From an uncultured Alistipes sp. (GTDB taxonomy: Bacteria > Bacteroidota > Bacteroidia > Bacteroidales > Rikenellaceae): a stretch of DNA of 59,012 nucleotides. This document shows, one piece after another, positions 49,774 through 57,986 of this stretch (positions within the stretch are counted from its first letter, which is position 1; each line of letters starts with the position of its first letter). The position numbers and the translations under genes are program-made. The notes below the pieces were generated by a model, which was given only the letters and a program-made list of their open reading frames with translations, had not been told where the DNA came from and searched no databases. Location of the stretch: the NCBI GenBank assembly GCA_900769745.1, contig CAAGHX010000187.1, positions 1 through 59,012 on the forward strand, written 5' to 3'.

Positions 49774-49800
49774 TTCAAAATTCGAGAATTTTATATTTAA

Positions 49801-49836
49801 ATACCTTCCCTTTTTAAAAGGGAGGGTATTTTTTAT
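49801..49836 (+). terminator. Terminator after ilvE
   Basis: ATACCTTCCCTTTT pairs with AAAAGGGAGGGTAT (14 bp, one G-U), followed by T. The segment after it (to about 49895) resembles the CTCC/GGAG intergenic sequence at 53310-53430. Confidence 0.85.
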
Positions 49837-49911
49837 ATCTATAACTCTCCTTCTAATTAGAGGAAGTCTCATTAGGGGAAAGGAGTGTGTGAATGATTAC
49901 TTGAAAATAGT

Positions 49912-49944
49912 ATAAAAAAAAGCGCCTGATGAAAATCAGACACT
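49912..49944 (-). terminator. Terminator of the mnmG transcript
   Basis: On the minus strand AGTGTCTGA pairs with TCAGGCGCT (two G-U pairs), followed by a run of T. Confidence 0.8.
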
Positions 49945-49954
49945 CTTTTCGTTG

Positions 49955-49970
49955 TGTTCCACGTGGAACT
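49955..49970. promoter_or_regulatory. parS-like ParB-binding site
   Basis: TGTTCCACGTGGAACT contains the perfect 14-bp palindrome GTTCCACGTGGAAC. This fits the bacterial parS consensus (TGTTNCACGTGNAACA) at all but the last base. It lies between the mnmG stop and its terminator. No second copy was found in the window. Confidence 0.75.
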
Positions 49971-49990
49971 TTTATCTCTTCACTGCCCTA

Positions 49991-51898
49991 CTATCTACCA
50001 AATTTTATCAGCAGCACGTTGATGTCGGCGGGGCTGACACCAGGTATTCGTGATGCTTGACCGATGGTGCGTGGGCGGATTTTGGTGAGTTTTTGGCGCG
50101 CCTCGATGGTGAGGGCGTTCATCTCCATATAATCAAATCCGTCGGGTATTGCGATATTTTCTAATCGGTGGAGCTTCTCGGCGAGCAATTTTTCGCGCTC
50201 GATGTAACCCTTATACTTAATCTGTATCTCGGCCTGCTCGATGATTTCTTGGGTGATGCCGTTCTCGGCAACAAATTTTTTCAGGCGAGGCAACTCATCG
50301 ACGAGCTCCAAAAATGAAAATTCGTTACGCGAAACCAGCGCATAAAGCTTTCTACCCTGCGTCAAAGGCTCAAAATTGTTGCGTTTTAAATAGCTCTCAA
50401 TTTCCGATATTTTGACACTCTGGTTATGCGCGAAAGAAATAAGCGATTCTACGAGCGATTTTTTTTGCTCGAAAATTTGCCACATTTCGTCGCCAACGAG
50501 TCCAATTTCGCGACCAATCGGAGTCAAACGAATATCGGCATTATCCTGTCGGAGCAAAATTCTATACTCGGCACGCGACGTGAACATTCTATATGGCTCA
50601 TCGACTCCCTTAGTCACAAGGTCGTCAATCAGCACTCCGATGTAGGCTTCGTCACGCTGAAGTATGATTGGCTCCTGGCCGCTGAGTTTTCGGTGGGCGT
50701 TGATGCCCGCCATCAGTCCCTGTGCTGCCGCCTCCTCGTAACCCGTTGTGTCGTTTATCTGACCGGCGAAGTAGAGGTTCTCGACGAGCTTGGTCTCGAG
50801 CGAGTGGCTGAGCTGTGTGGGTGGGAAGTAGTCGTACTCGATGGCATAACCTGGGCGATAGACGTGTACATTCTCCAGGCCCTTTATCTGCCTAAGAGCC
50901 GCGAGTTGCACCTCCTGCGGAAGCGACGACGAGAAGCCGTTGATGTAATATTCGTTGGTATCTCTGCCCTCGGGCTCAAGGAAAAGCTGGTGCTGCTCCT
51001 TGTCGGCAAAGGTGCGGAGTTTATCCTCGATGCTTGGGCAGTAGCGTGGGCCGATGCCCTGAATAGTGCCGTTGAATAGCGGCGAGAGCGAAAATCCCTC
51101 GCGCAAAGTGGCGTGAACGGCTGGCGAAGTATATACCAAATAGCAAGGCTTCTGCTCCTTAACCGCCTCAGTATCAGGTGAGAACGAGAACTTTGAAGGG
51201 TTTTCGTCGCCTGGCTGCTCCTCGAGTTGCGAGAAATCGATGCTGCGGGCGTCGATGCGGGCGGGTGTGCCCGTCTTCATACGTCCCACCTCGAATCCGA
51301 GCTCACGAAGCGACTCCGAGATGCCGTGCGATGCCTGGTCGCCGGCACGGCCACCCTCGGCGTTGTTGGCTCCGCAGTGCATAAGTCCACCCAAAAAAGT
51401 ACCGTTTGTAAGCACTACAGCCTTCGCCCTAAACTCCACTCCCATCTGGGTGCGAAGTCCCGTAATTTGGGGCTTATTTGCCCTATTTTCGATGATTAAA
51501 TCGGTGGCTGCGTCCTGCCAAATGAAGAGGTTGGGCTCGTTCTCCAACTCCCTGCGCCAAAGTCGGCTGAAAAGCTCCTTGTCGCACTGCGCGCGAGGGC
51601 TCCACATAGCAGCTCCCTTCGAACGGTTGAGCATACGGAACTGAATGGTCGAGCGGTCGGTGATGCGACCCATACGGCCACCCAAAGCATCTATTTCGCG
51701 CACAATCTGACCCTTTGCCACGCCTCCCACAGCGGGGTTGCACGACATTGAGGCCATCTTCGACATATCCATCGTCAGCAGCAGCGTGCGTGAACCCATA
51801 CGGGCAGCCGCAGCCGCAGCCTCGCAACCTGCGTGGCCCGCACCAACGACGATGATGTCGTACTCATAGAGATTGGTATTTGGTTGAATAACAGCCAT
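49991..51898 (-). CDS. mnmG: tRNA uridine 5-carboxymethylaminomethyl modification enzyme
   Basis: A 635-residue FAD protein (GidA) that, with MnmE, builds the cmnm5 group on U34 of several tRNAs. The dinucleotide motif is IIVVGAGHAGCEAAAAAARMG (Gly19-Gly24). Signature segments: NPAVGGVAKGQIVREIDALGG, GTFLGGLMHCG, GPRYCPSIEDKL, FAGQINDTTGYEEAAAQGLMAGINAH and the C-terminal QASRIPGVSPADINVLL. Full length. The downstream gap carries a parS-like site. ybeY lies 17 bases upstream on the same strand. Confidence 0.98.
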   Translation of the reverse strand: MAVIQPNTNLYEYDIIVVGAGHAGCEAAAAAARMGSRTLLLTMDMSKMASMSCNPAVGGVAKGQIVREIDALGGRMGRITDRSTIQFRMLNRSKGAAMWSPRAQCDKELFSRLWRRELENEPNLFIWQDAATDLIIENRANKPQITGLRTQMGVEFRAKAVVLTNGTFLGGLMHCGANNAEGGRAGDQASHGISESLRELGFEVGRMKTGTPARIDARSIDFSQLEEQPGDENPSKFSFSPDTEAVKEQKPCYLVYTSPAVHATLREGFSLSPLFNGTIQGIGPRYCPSIEDKLRTFADKEQHQLFLEPEGRDTNEYYINGFSSSLPQEVQLAALRQIKGLENVHVYRPGYAIEYDYFPPTQLSHSLETKLVENLYFAGQINDTTGYEEAAAQGLMAGINAHRKLSGQEPIILQRDEAYIGVLIDDLVTKGVDEPYRMFTSRAEYRILLRQDNADIRLTPIGREIGLVGDEMWQIFEQKKSLVESLISFAHNQSVKISEIESYLKRNNFEPLTQGRKLYALVSRNEFSFLELVDELPRLKKFVAENGITQEIIEQAEIQIKYKGYIEREKLLAEKLHRLENIAIPDGFDYMEMNALTIEARQKLTKIRPRTIGQASRIPGVSPADINVLLIKFGR

Positions 51899-51915
51899 TT
51901 GACTCTTGTTGTATT

Positions 51916-52377
51916 CTATTTTTCGGCCTTGGCAGCTGCCTGCTCCGAGAGCAATGTTGTGAGCTGAGCCAAGTATTTATCCTCCTTGCGGTGCATCTGT
52001 CGCTCGGCAGTTGGGGTCTTATCCTTCTGGCCGCAGAGGTGCAGCAGGCCGTGAGCCAAGATGCGACGCATCTCGTGGAGTTTCGTTGCGCCATAGATGC
52101 GGGCGTTGTCGGCCACAGTCTCCACGTCGATAAATACATCGCCCGACACTACCTTCTCCCCCTTGCGGTCACTGTAGTCGAAGGTGATGACATCGGTGAA
52201 GTAGTCGTGCCCCAAAAACTGGCGATTCATCTCCAAAAGATGCTCGGCCGAGCAGAAGATGTAGTTCACCTCGCCCAACTTATATCCCTCCTGCTCGGCA
52301 AGGCTCTTGAGCCACGCCGAAGTGAGGCGCTTTTTGGGCAACGCGTAGTTGCACGATTCGTTATAGTATCGTATCAT
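51916..52377 (-). CDS. ybeY: Endoribonuclease/rRNA maturation factor YbeY
   Basis: A 153-residue zinc metalloprotein for 16S rRNA 3'-end maturation and ribosome quality control. The metal motif is HGLLHLCGQKDK (His109, His113), where many phyla have HGxLHLxGYDH; I recall the K-D ending as the form used in Bacteroidota. The VITFDYSD and SGDVFIDVETV strands match. It lies between the HAD hydrolase (36 bases upstream) and mnmG, so the three are probably one operon. Confidence 0.94.
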   Translation of the reverse strand: MIRYYNESCNYALPKKRLTSAWLKSLAEQEGYKLGEVNYIFCSAEHLLEMNRQFLGHDYFTDVITFDYSDRKGEKVVSGDVFIDVETVADNARIYGATKLHEMRRILAHGLLHLCGQKDKTPTAERQMHRKEDKYLAQLTTLLSEQAAAKAEK

Positions 52378-52413
52378 ACTGATTGACAGTTGTTTGTGTT
52401 CTTGTGGTTGGGG

Positions 52414-53277
52414 TTACTCCTTGCGGGCCCACTCCAACAGGTTGCCCAATGTGGCGATGCTGTCGGCTGTGATATCGGGCTGGCGAGGTGCCTGGTCGGC
52501 AATCTCCAAAGTGGTCTCGCCCGAGAGTACCAACACACCCATAGCGCCTGCGTTGAAGGCCATCTGCACGTCGGTGTAGATGCGGTCACCCACCATCGCA
52601 ATCTCGTTGGCCTCGAGGCCGTAGCGCTGGCGGATACCGGTGAGCATATTTGGGTCGGGCTTGCCGAGTGTGATGTCGGGCTGGCGGCCTGTGGCGTGCT
52701 CTATACACTTGCAGATAGAGCCACAGTCAACCAACACTACCTTCTGGTCGGTAGGGCAAACGCGGTCGGGGTTAGTGGCAACGTATGGCACACCCTGCGA
52801 TGCCCACCAAGCGGCACGGCACAAGCGAGAGTAGTCGAGTGTCATATCAAAGGCCACAACCAATGCGTCGGGTACATCGTTTGGATCGTCCGAAGTAGGC
52901 TCAAAACCAGCCTTCACGAACTCCGAAACCATACTTGGCGTGCCCAGCAGGAACAAGCGCTTGGCATCGGGCAGGTTGGTCTTCAGGTAGTCGATAGTAG
53001 CCAGAGCTGTGGTGTACATCTCCTCCTCGGTGGCTGCGATGCCCATAGAGTGGAGCTTGTGAAGATAGTCGGCAATCGACTTTGAAGGGTTGTTTGTAAG
53101 GAACGAGTACGACACGCCTATCTGCTTGAGTTGCTGCAAGAAAGGCTTGGTGTAGTCGAAGAGCGACATACCCATATAAATCGTGCCATCCATATCCAGC
53201 GCAACGTGGCGGATATCCTTCAATCGTGCTCGCAACTCCTCAGTGGAGTAGACCGAGCGGTAAAAGTTGTTATTCAT
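52414..53277 (-). CDS. HAD-IIA (NagD-like) phosphatase
   Basis: A 287-residue haloacid-dehalogenase-superfamily phosphatase. Motif I is ALDMDGTIYMG (Asp28, Asp30), motif II SFLTNNPSKS, motif III a Lys before TLGKPDPNML, motif IV EIAMVGDRIYTDVQMA. The type-IIA cap lies between motifs II and III, as in NagD and the p-nitrophenyl phosphatases. Likely substrates are nucleoside monophosphates or sugar phosphates. It is first gene of the operon with ybeY and mnmG, with a heptamer element upstream. Confidence 0.94.
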   Translation of the reverse strand: MNNNFYRSVYSTEELRARLKDIRHVALDMDGTIYMGMSLFDYTKPFLQQLKQIGVSYSFLTNNPSKSIADYLHKLHSMGIAATEEEMYTTALATIDYLKTNLPDAKRLFLLGTPSMVSEFVKAGFEPTSDDPNDVPDALVVAFDMTLDYSRLCRAAWWASQGVPYVATNPDRVCPTDQKVVLVDCGSICKCIEHATGRQPDITLGKPDPNMLTGIRQRYGLEANEIAMVGDRIYTDVQMAFNAGAMGVLVLSGETTLEIADQAPRQPDITADSIATLGNLLEWARKE

Positions 53278-53504
53278 AATTCAAAATTCAAAATTCAAAA
53301 TTTTCCTTTTGCACACTCCCTCCCTCGTTGGGGACTCCCTCTACCTTGGTGGGAGAGTTTTTTGTTTGTCTCCCATAACTCCTCCCCTAAGTTAGGGGAG
53401 GTGCCACAAAGTGGCGGAGGAGTGTGTTGTTATTTTTCTATTCAAAACTCATATTTCAAGCCTCAAAAAAATAATTTTGAATTTTGAATTTTGAATTTTG
53501 AATT
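53278..53504. repeat. Heptamer-bounded element with a different core
   Basis: Heptamer blocks at 53278-53302 and 53473-53504 enclose a core unlike the other elements. It has ACTCCCTC / GGGAG pairing and a CCTCCCCTAAGTTAGGGGAGG hairpin followed by GTGGCGGAGGAGT. A related CTCC-rich sequence follows ilvE at 49840-49895. Confidence 0.8.
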
Positions 53505-53522
53505 GGGGACTTGCCCCTGCCG

Positions 53523-54704
53523 TTACTTTTTCTTAAAGCAGTCGGCAGCGCGCATCACCTCCTTGGGTGAGGGCGAGTAGATGCCGAAAACCATCTTATA
53601 CTCGGGCTCCATAGTGGTTACATTCACCGACGAGCCGATGATACCCAGCGTGCCGTTCTTGGCCACCTTGCTATCCTTCTCGACGCTCACGCCATCGAGG
53701 TTGGCATACGATGTGATGTACTCTCCGTGAGCCACAAAAACGTCGTATTTACCCGATATACGGTTGCGGCGGATATCCACCACCTTACCATCGTAGATAG
53801 AGCGTACACGGGCACCCTTGCGGCCTACAATCTCGGCCATATTGCCCTTGTACTTGCGTACCGAGCCACCCTCGACAGGCAGGTTGAGATTCGAGGTCTT
53901 GCGTGAGAACGAGGCACCCTCGGTGTTGCCCTTCGTCAGCTTGCGAAGCTCGCTGATGGCTATATCGAGCTGCTCCTCACGCTCCATCTTCTCGCGCAGT
54001 GCCGCCTGCTCGCGTGACGAGAGCTGCTTCATAGTCTGCTTGGCTGAGGCCACGTCGCCACGCAGTTTGTCGCGTTGCACCTCGGCCTTACGTTGCACCT
54101 CGCCCAGCTCCTTGCGTCGCTCGGCAAGCGAGCTCTTCTGCTGGTTGAGAGCCACATTCAGAGAGTCGATACGATGCAGGCGAGCCGTGCGCAGCTGCGC
54201 CACAGCGCGTATGTTAGCTATGCGACGTGCCGCATCGGAGAAGCTCTCCGAGGCCAGGATATATGTCACATAGTTGTTCTGCGAATGGTTGCGATAGGCC
54301 TCACGCACCATCTCGGCATAGCGCTCGCGCTCGTAGGCTATCTGGCGCTCGGTGGATGTGATGAGTGAGTCGTTGCGCTCGATGTTGTTCTCGATGTTGT
54401 CAATCTCCTTCTCGGTGCGGTTGAGCAGCTGGTTGCGCGAGTTGATTTGGCGGGTGATGGAGGTCACACGCTGCTGGGCCGTAGATTTATCCTTCTTGAT
54501 TGAGGATAGCTTCTTCTCGTCCTGCTCGATTTTGCTCTCCAGCTCCTTGATTATGCGGCGTTGCTCCTCGATGCGGGCCTTCTCCTCGGGCGAAATCTTC
54601 TCGGTGGAGCTGGCCTTGCTCTGGGCAAAAGAGCCCTCGGGCAGCAGGCACGATGCCACCGCCATAGCCACTATAAGCACAATCTTTATGGAGTCTCTAA
54701 CCAT
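53523..54704 (-). CDS. EnvC-like murein hydrolase activator (LytM-like domain)
   Basis: A 393-residue exported protein (signal peptide ending about residue 27, GSFAQ) with a long coiled coil (about 35-255: EEKARIEEQRRIIKELESKIEQDEKK onward) and a C-terminal LytM/M23 fold (about 275-390). The M23 zinc site is degenerate: the usual HGxYxTxYxHL is HGEYITSYANL, and the first HxxxD pair is not seen. This matches EnvC-type proteins that activate amidases rather than cut peptidoglycan. It follows the TPR gene by 6 bases and is co-transcribed with it. Confidence 0.88.
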   Translation of the reverse strand: MVRDSIKIVLIVAMAVASCLLPEGSFAQSKASSTEKISPEEKARIEEQRRIIKELESKIEQDEKKLSSIKKDKSTAQQRVTSITRQINSRNQLLNRTEKEIDNIENNIERNDSLITSTERQIAYERERYAEMVREAYRNHSQNNYVTYILASESFSDAARRIANIRAVAQLRTARLHRIDSLNVALNQQKSSLAERRKELGEVQRKAEVQRDKLRGDVASAKQTMKQLSSREQAALREKMEREEQLDIAISELRKLTKGNTEGASFSRKTSNLNLPVEGGSVRKYKGNMAEIVGRKGARVRSIYDGKVVDIRRNRISGKYDVFVAHGEYITSYANLDGVSVEKDSKVAKNGTLGIIGSSVNVTTMEPEYKMVFGIYSPSPKEVMRAADCFKKK

Positions 54705-54710
54705 TTTTTG

Positions 54711-56687
54711 TTACTCTTTTTTGGCTCGTTTCTTACTATTGGCCGAGCCTTTTGTATCATTCTCTGCGCCCTTTTTTGCTGTTTCCGCGCCTTTTTGTGC
54801 TATTGGTGCGGCGTTTTGGGCACGTTGCAACTCCTCGGCAGCCTTGGCTCTTGCTATACGCTCCTCGATAGATGCTTTGTCGCCACCCAACTCGATAGCC
54901 TTGCCCCAGTAGGTGCGGGCCATAAAGTACTCGCCCAAGGCAAAGAGTATATCGCCATAGTGCTCGGGCAGAGCGTAGCTCTTACTCTTGTCGTAGGAGA
55001 GTGCCTGACGCATAAACTTGCGGGCCTCGTCGTAGTTGCCGAGTTTGTATTGTATCCAGGCGTAGGTGTCCAGGTAGGTGGAGTTGTTACGCTCCAACTC
55101 GATGGCGCGCGTTGACATCTTCAGCGCATATACCAAGTCGCGATTCTCCTCGCTCAGATAGTAGGCGTAGTTGTTCAGCACCGAGGCATTCTCGTAGTGT
55201 AGGGCGAGCGACTTCTCGTAGGCCGCATAGCACTCCTTCGATGCCTTCTTGGGGCTCATCTTTATGGGGTAGGCCAAGGTGTCGGCCTTTATCTTGCGCT
55301 CCTTGATGCTCTGGTTGCGCTCGGCGATGAGGTGATACGTATCGCCAATGTAGCCCCACAACTCGCCCCTAAGGGTGTCGTTGGTGGCATACTGCATAGC
55401 CTCGTGGAAGGTGTCGATGGCACCCATCAGGTTATCCTTCACATAGAGGCGGTTGGCCTTGCGTATGTAGAGCAGCGGATTGTCGGGGAATCGCTCAACG
55501 GCCAGCTGCACATATCTATCCACCGAGTCGGGGTGCTGGCGATAATCCTCGATATCGATTACAGCCATATAGTAATCCATCTCGGCGGGCTCGTCGCCAA
55601 GGTGGGCCTTGAAGTGCTCCAGAGCACCCTCCAGGTTGCCACCCGCAATCAGATGCTCGCCATAGACATCAACCACCCTCTTCTCCTTGGGGTAGTGGAT
55701 GGCGAGTGTCGATGTGAGCTGGCCTATGAGGTGGTAATTATCGCCATAGAAGCGCCTATCGTCCATAAATCGCTTGAGCATATCGACCTTTCTTTCGAGT
55801 GGGAAACCACGCTGCGCATAGAGCTGGCGCAGAGCCGTTAGGTAGCCGTGCGTGTCGTTCTTGCGCATAGAGTAGTCGATGTAGGAGCTGAGTGCCTCGA
55901 TGCTGGTGGAGTCCATCTCCACAGCCTTTTTGAGTGTGACTTTGGCCAGCGAGTCACGTCCCGCAGCAGCATAGGTCTCGCCCAGCTGCACCACCAAATT
56001 CTGGTCGTAGGGGGTCTCCTCTACTGCCTGCTTGGCCTCGTCGATGGCACGGTCAAACTGCCCTGTAATCACATAGAGGCGGCGTTTCAGCAGGCTCAAC
56101 TGCGGATACTTGCCCAGTCGCATCTCGGCCGAGTCGATGATGGCAATGGCCGACAGAGGCATCTGTTGCTGCTGGTATAGCATCGCCATAATGCGGTAGT
56201 TGTCGGGGTTCTTGCTATCGGTGTGTATTAGTCGGCGATAGATGGGCGTGGCCTCGGCATAGCGATCGTTGATGATGAGCGCTTGGCCGTAAAGTCCCAT
56301 ATACCAACGATTTGTGGAGTCGGCAAGATAGGCTTTGCGGGCACTCCTGAGAGCCTGCGCAGGGTCGCTGTCGAGCAGCATCGACGCCTTTTCGTAGTGG
56401 GCAGGCGTGAGGGTGCTGTCGATTGCCAGTGCCTCGTCGTAGAGCTTGAGAGCCGAGGTGGTATCCTTGTAGATGGTGTATTTCTTAAGGCCCTCGGTGT
56501 AGCGATAGAGGGCCTTGAGTGAGTCGGGAATGATAAGCTGGGGCTTGGGCTTCTGGTTCTGCAGGGTGTCCTGCTCCGAGGCTCGCCCTATGGAACGGAA
56601 CATAGCTCCCCCCGCCCTGCCACTTGCTGTGGCGAGCGTAAGGCACATTGCTATGGCCAGCACTATCGGCTTAAACCCCAATTTCAT
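54711..56687 (-). CDS. Exported tetratricopeptide-repeat protein
   Basis: A 658-residue protein with a signal peptide (about residues 1-23) and many TPR helices (for example YTEGLKKYTIYKDTTSALKLYDEALAIDSTLTPAHYEKASMLL, NPDNYRIMAMLYQQQQMPLSAIAIIDSAEMRLGKYPQL, and the C-terminal pair ending at about 620). The last 40 residues are Ala/Lys/Gly-rich and probably disordered. TPR proteins of this size in Bacteroidota often sit next to the EnvC-like gene, suggesting a shared role in envelope assembly or division. No specific partner can be named. Confidence 0.85.
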   Translation of the reverse strand: MKLGFKPIVLAIAMCLTLATASGRAGGAMFRSIGRASEQDTLQNQKPKPQLIIPDSLKALYRYTEGLKKYTIYKDTTSALKLYDEALAIDSTLTPAHYEKASMLLDSDPAQALRSARKAYLADSTNRWYMGLYGQALIINDRYAEATPIYRRLIHTDSKNPDNYRIMAMLYQQQQMPLSAIAIIDSAEMRLGKYPQLSLLKRRLYVITGQFDRAIDEAKQAVEETPYDQNLVVQLGETYAAAGRDSLAKVTLKKAVEMDSTSIEALSSYIDYSMRKNDTHGYLTALRQLYAQRGFPLERKVDMLKRFMDDRRFYGDNYHLIGQLTSTLAIHYPKEKRVVDVYGEHLIAGGNLEGALEHFKAHLGDEPAEMDYYMAVIDIEDYRQHPDSVDRYVQLAVERFPDNPLLYIRKANRLYVKDNLMGAIDTFHEAMQYATNDTLRGELWGYIGDTYHLIAERNQSIKERKIKADTLAYPIKMSPKKASKECYAAYEKSLALHYENASVLNNYAYYLSEENRDLVYALKMSTRAIELERNNSTYLDTYAWIQYKLGNYDEARKFMRQALSYDKSKSYALPEHYGDILFALGEYFMARTYWGKAIELGGDKASIEERIARAKAAEELQRAQNAAPIAQKGAETAKKGAENDTKGSANSKKRAKKE

Positions 56688-56713
56688 TCGCTATAATGTT
56701 TCTCTTTGGTAGC

Positions 56714-57757
56714 TTAGAGTGCGCTATCGAACTGGTGCAAGAAGCGCACATCGTTCTCGAAGTAGAGGCGCAAATCCTTCACGCCATACTTAAGCATTGT
56801 GATACGCTCAACACCCATACCAAAGGCAAAGCCTGAATACTTCTTAGAGTCGATACCGCTGGCCTCCAATACATTAGGGTCAACCATACCGCAACCCATA
56901 ATCTCCAACCAGCCTGTACCCTTGCAGACGTTGCATCCCTTACCGCCGCAGAGGTTGCACGATACGTCCATCTCGGCTGATGGCTCGGTGAATGGGAAGT
57001 ATGATGGGCGCAGACGAATCTGTGCGTTGTCGCCAAACATCTCCTTAGCGAAGTAGAGCAGAGTCTGCTTCAGGTCGGCAAACGATACGTTCTCGTCGAT
57101 GTAAAGACCCTCAACCTGGTGGAAGATGCAGTGTGCACGGTAAGAGATGGCCTCGTTACGGAACACACGACCTGGGCACACGATGCGGATAGGTGGCTTC
57201 TGGTGGTCCATAGCACGCACCTGGATAGACGATGTGTGAGTACGCAACATCACATCCTTAGTGTCGGGCTCCGACGAAGCCTTCTCCACGAAGAATGTAT
57301 CCTGCATATCGCGTGCTGGGTGCTCCAATGGGAAGTTCAGAGCCGAGAATACGTGCCAGTCGTCCTCAATCTCGGGACCCTCGGCTACGGTGTAACCCAT
57401 ACGCGAGAAGATCTCTACAATCTGGTTCTTTACGATTGAGATTGGGTGGCGTGTGCCGTCCTGCTCGGCAGAGCCTGGACGTGTCATATCGCCCACAGCG
57501 GCCAACTTAGTGGCAGCCGAGTCGGCCAAAGTGGCCTTCAAAGTATTGATGCGCTCGGTGGCAGCCTGCTTCAATGCGTTGAGCTTCTGGCCCAGCTCGC
57601 GCTTCTGCTCAGGGGCAACACCCTTGAACTCCTCCATAAGGGCTGTGAGCTCGCCCTTCTTACCGAGTACCTTGATACGGAACTCCTCCACCTCAGCCGC
57701 AGTGGCTGGAGAGAAGGCCTCTACACGTGAGAGTAAGTCGTTAATCTTTTCAATCAT
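56714..57757 (-). CDS. pheS: Phenylalanyl-tRNA synthetase alpha subunit
   Basis: A 347-residue class II catalytic subunit; charges tRNA-Phe together with PheT, which is not in the window. N-terminal coiled coil (about 1-85), then DMTRPG, RHPISIVKNQIVEIFSRMGYTVAEGPEIEDDWHVFSALNFPLEHPARDMQDTF, motif 2 VRAMDHQKPPIRIVCPGRVFRNEAISYRAHCIFHQVEGLYID, and motif 3 GFAFGMGVERITMLKYGV. The leader is long (about 205 bases if the promoter at 57970 is used) and holds small hairpins, but I could not identify a leader peptide or T-box. Confidence 0.97.
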   Translation of the reverse strand: MIEKINDLLSRVEAFSPATAAEVEEFRIKVLGKKGELTALMEEFKGVAPEQKRELGQKLNALKQAATERINTLKATLADSAATKLAAVGDMTRPGSAEQDGTRHPISIVKNQIVEIFSRMGYTVAEGPEIEDDWHVFSALNFPLEHPARDMQDTFFVEKASSEPDTKDVMLRTHTSSIQVRAMDHQKPPIRIVCPGRVFRNEAISYRAHCIFHQVEGLYIDENVSFADLKQTLLYFAKEMFGDNAQIRLRPSYFPFTEPSAEMDVSCNLCGGKGCNVCKGTGWLEIMGCGMVDPNVLEASGIDSKKYSGFAFGMGVERITMLKYGVKDLRLYFENDVRFLHQFDSAL

Positions 57758-57969
57758 TTTTCTCTATGTTTTAATTATCCTATTTTCTGCTTTTTTGCGC
57801 TACCGCCCTATACCCTTTTGGTCACAAAAATCTCTCTTTAGCCACAAATACTATTCTCAAAGTGTAAGATTTTGGCTTTTCACTACCACTACCCCTTTGG
57901 GGTGTTGGTTTTTTCTGCAAAAATCAATAATTTTGTGCTACGGTAGATTTCTACGGTATATATAACGTG

Positions 57970-57977
57970 CAAAGTTA
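57970..57977 (-). promoter_or_regulatory. -7 element of pheS
   Basis: TAACTTTG on the minus strand, overlapping the region just upstream of the divergent patatin gene. The -33 box is weak. Confidence 0.4.
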
Positions 57978-57986
57978 CCAAAAAAT

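Noticed and set aside
56714..57963. T-box or Phe-rich leader peptide for pheS
   Set aside because: No leader frame with Phe codons and no T-box consensus were found in the leader; only short hairpins.
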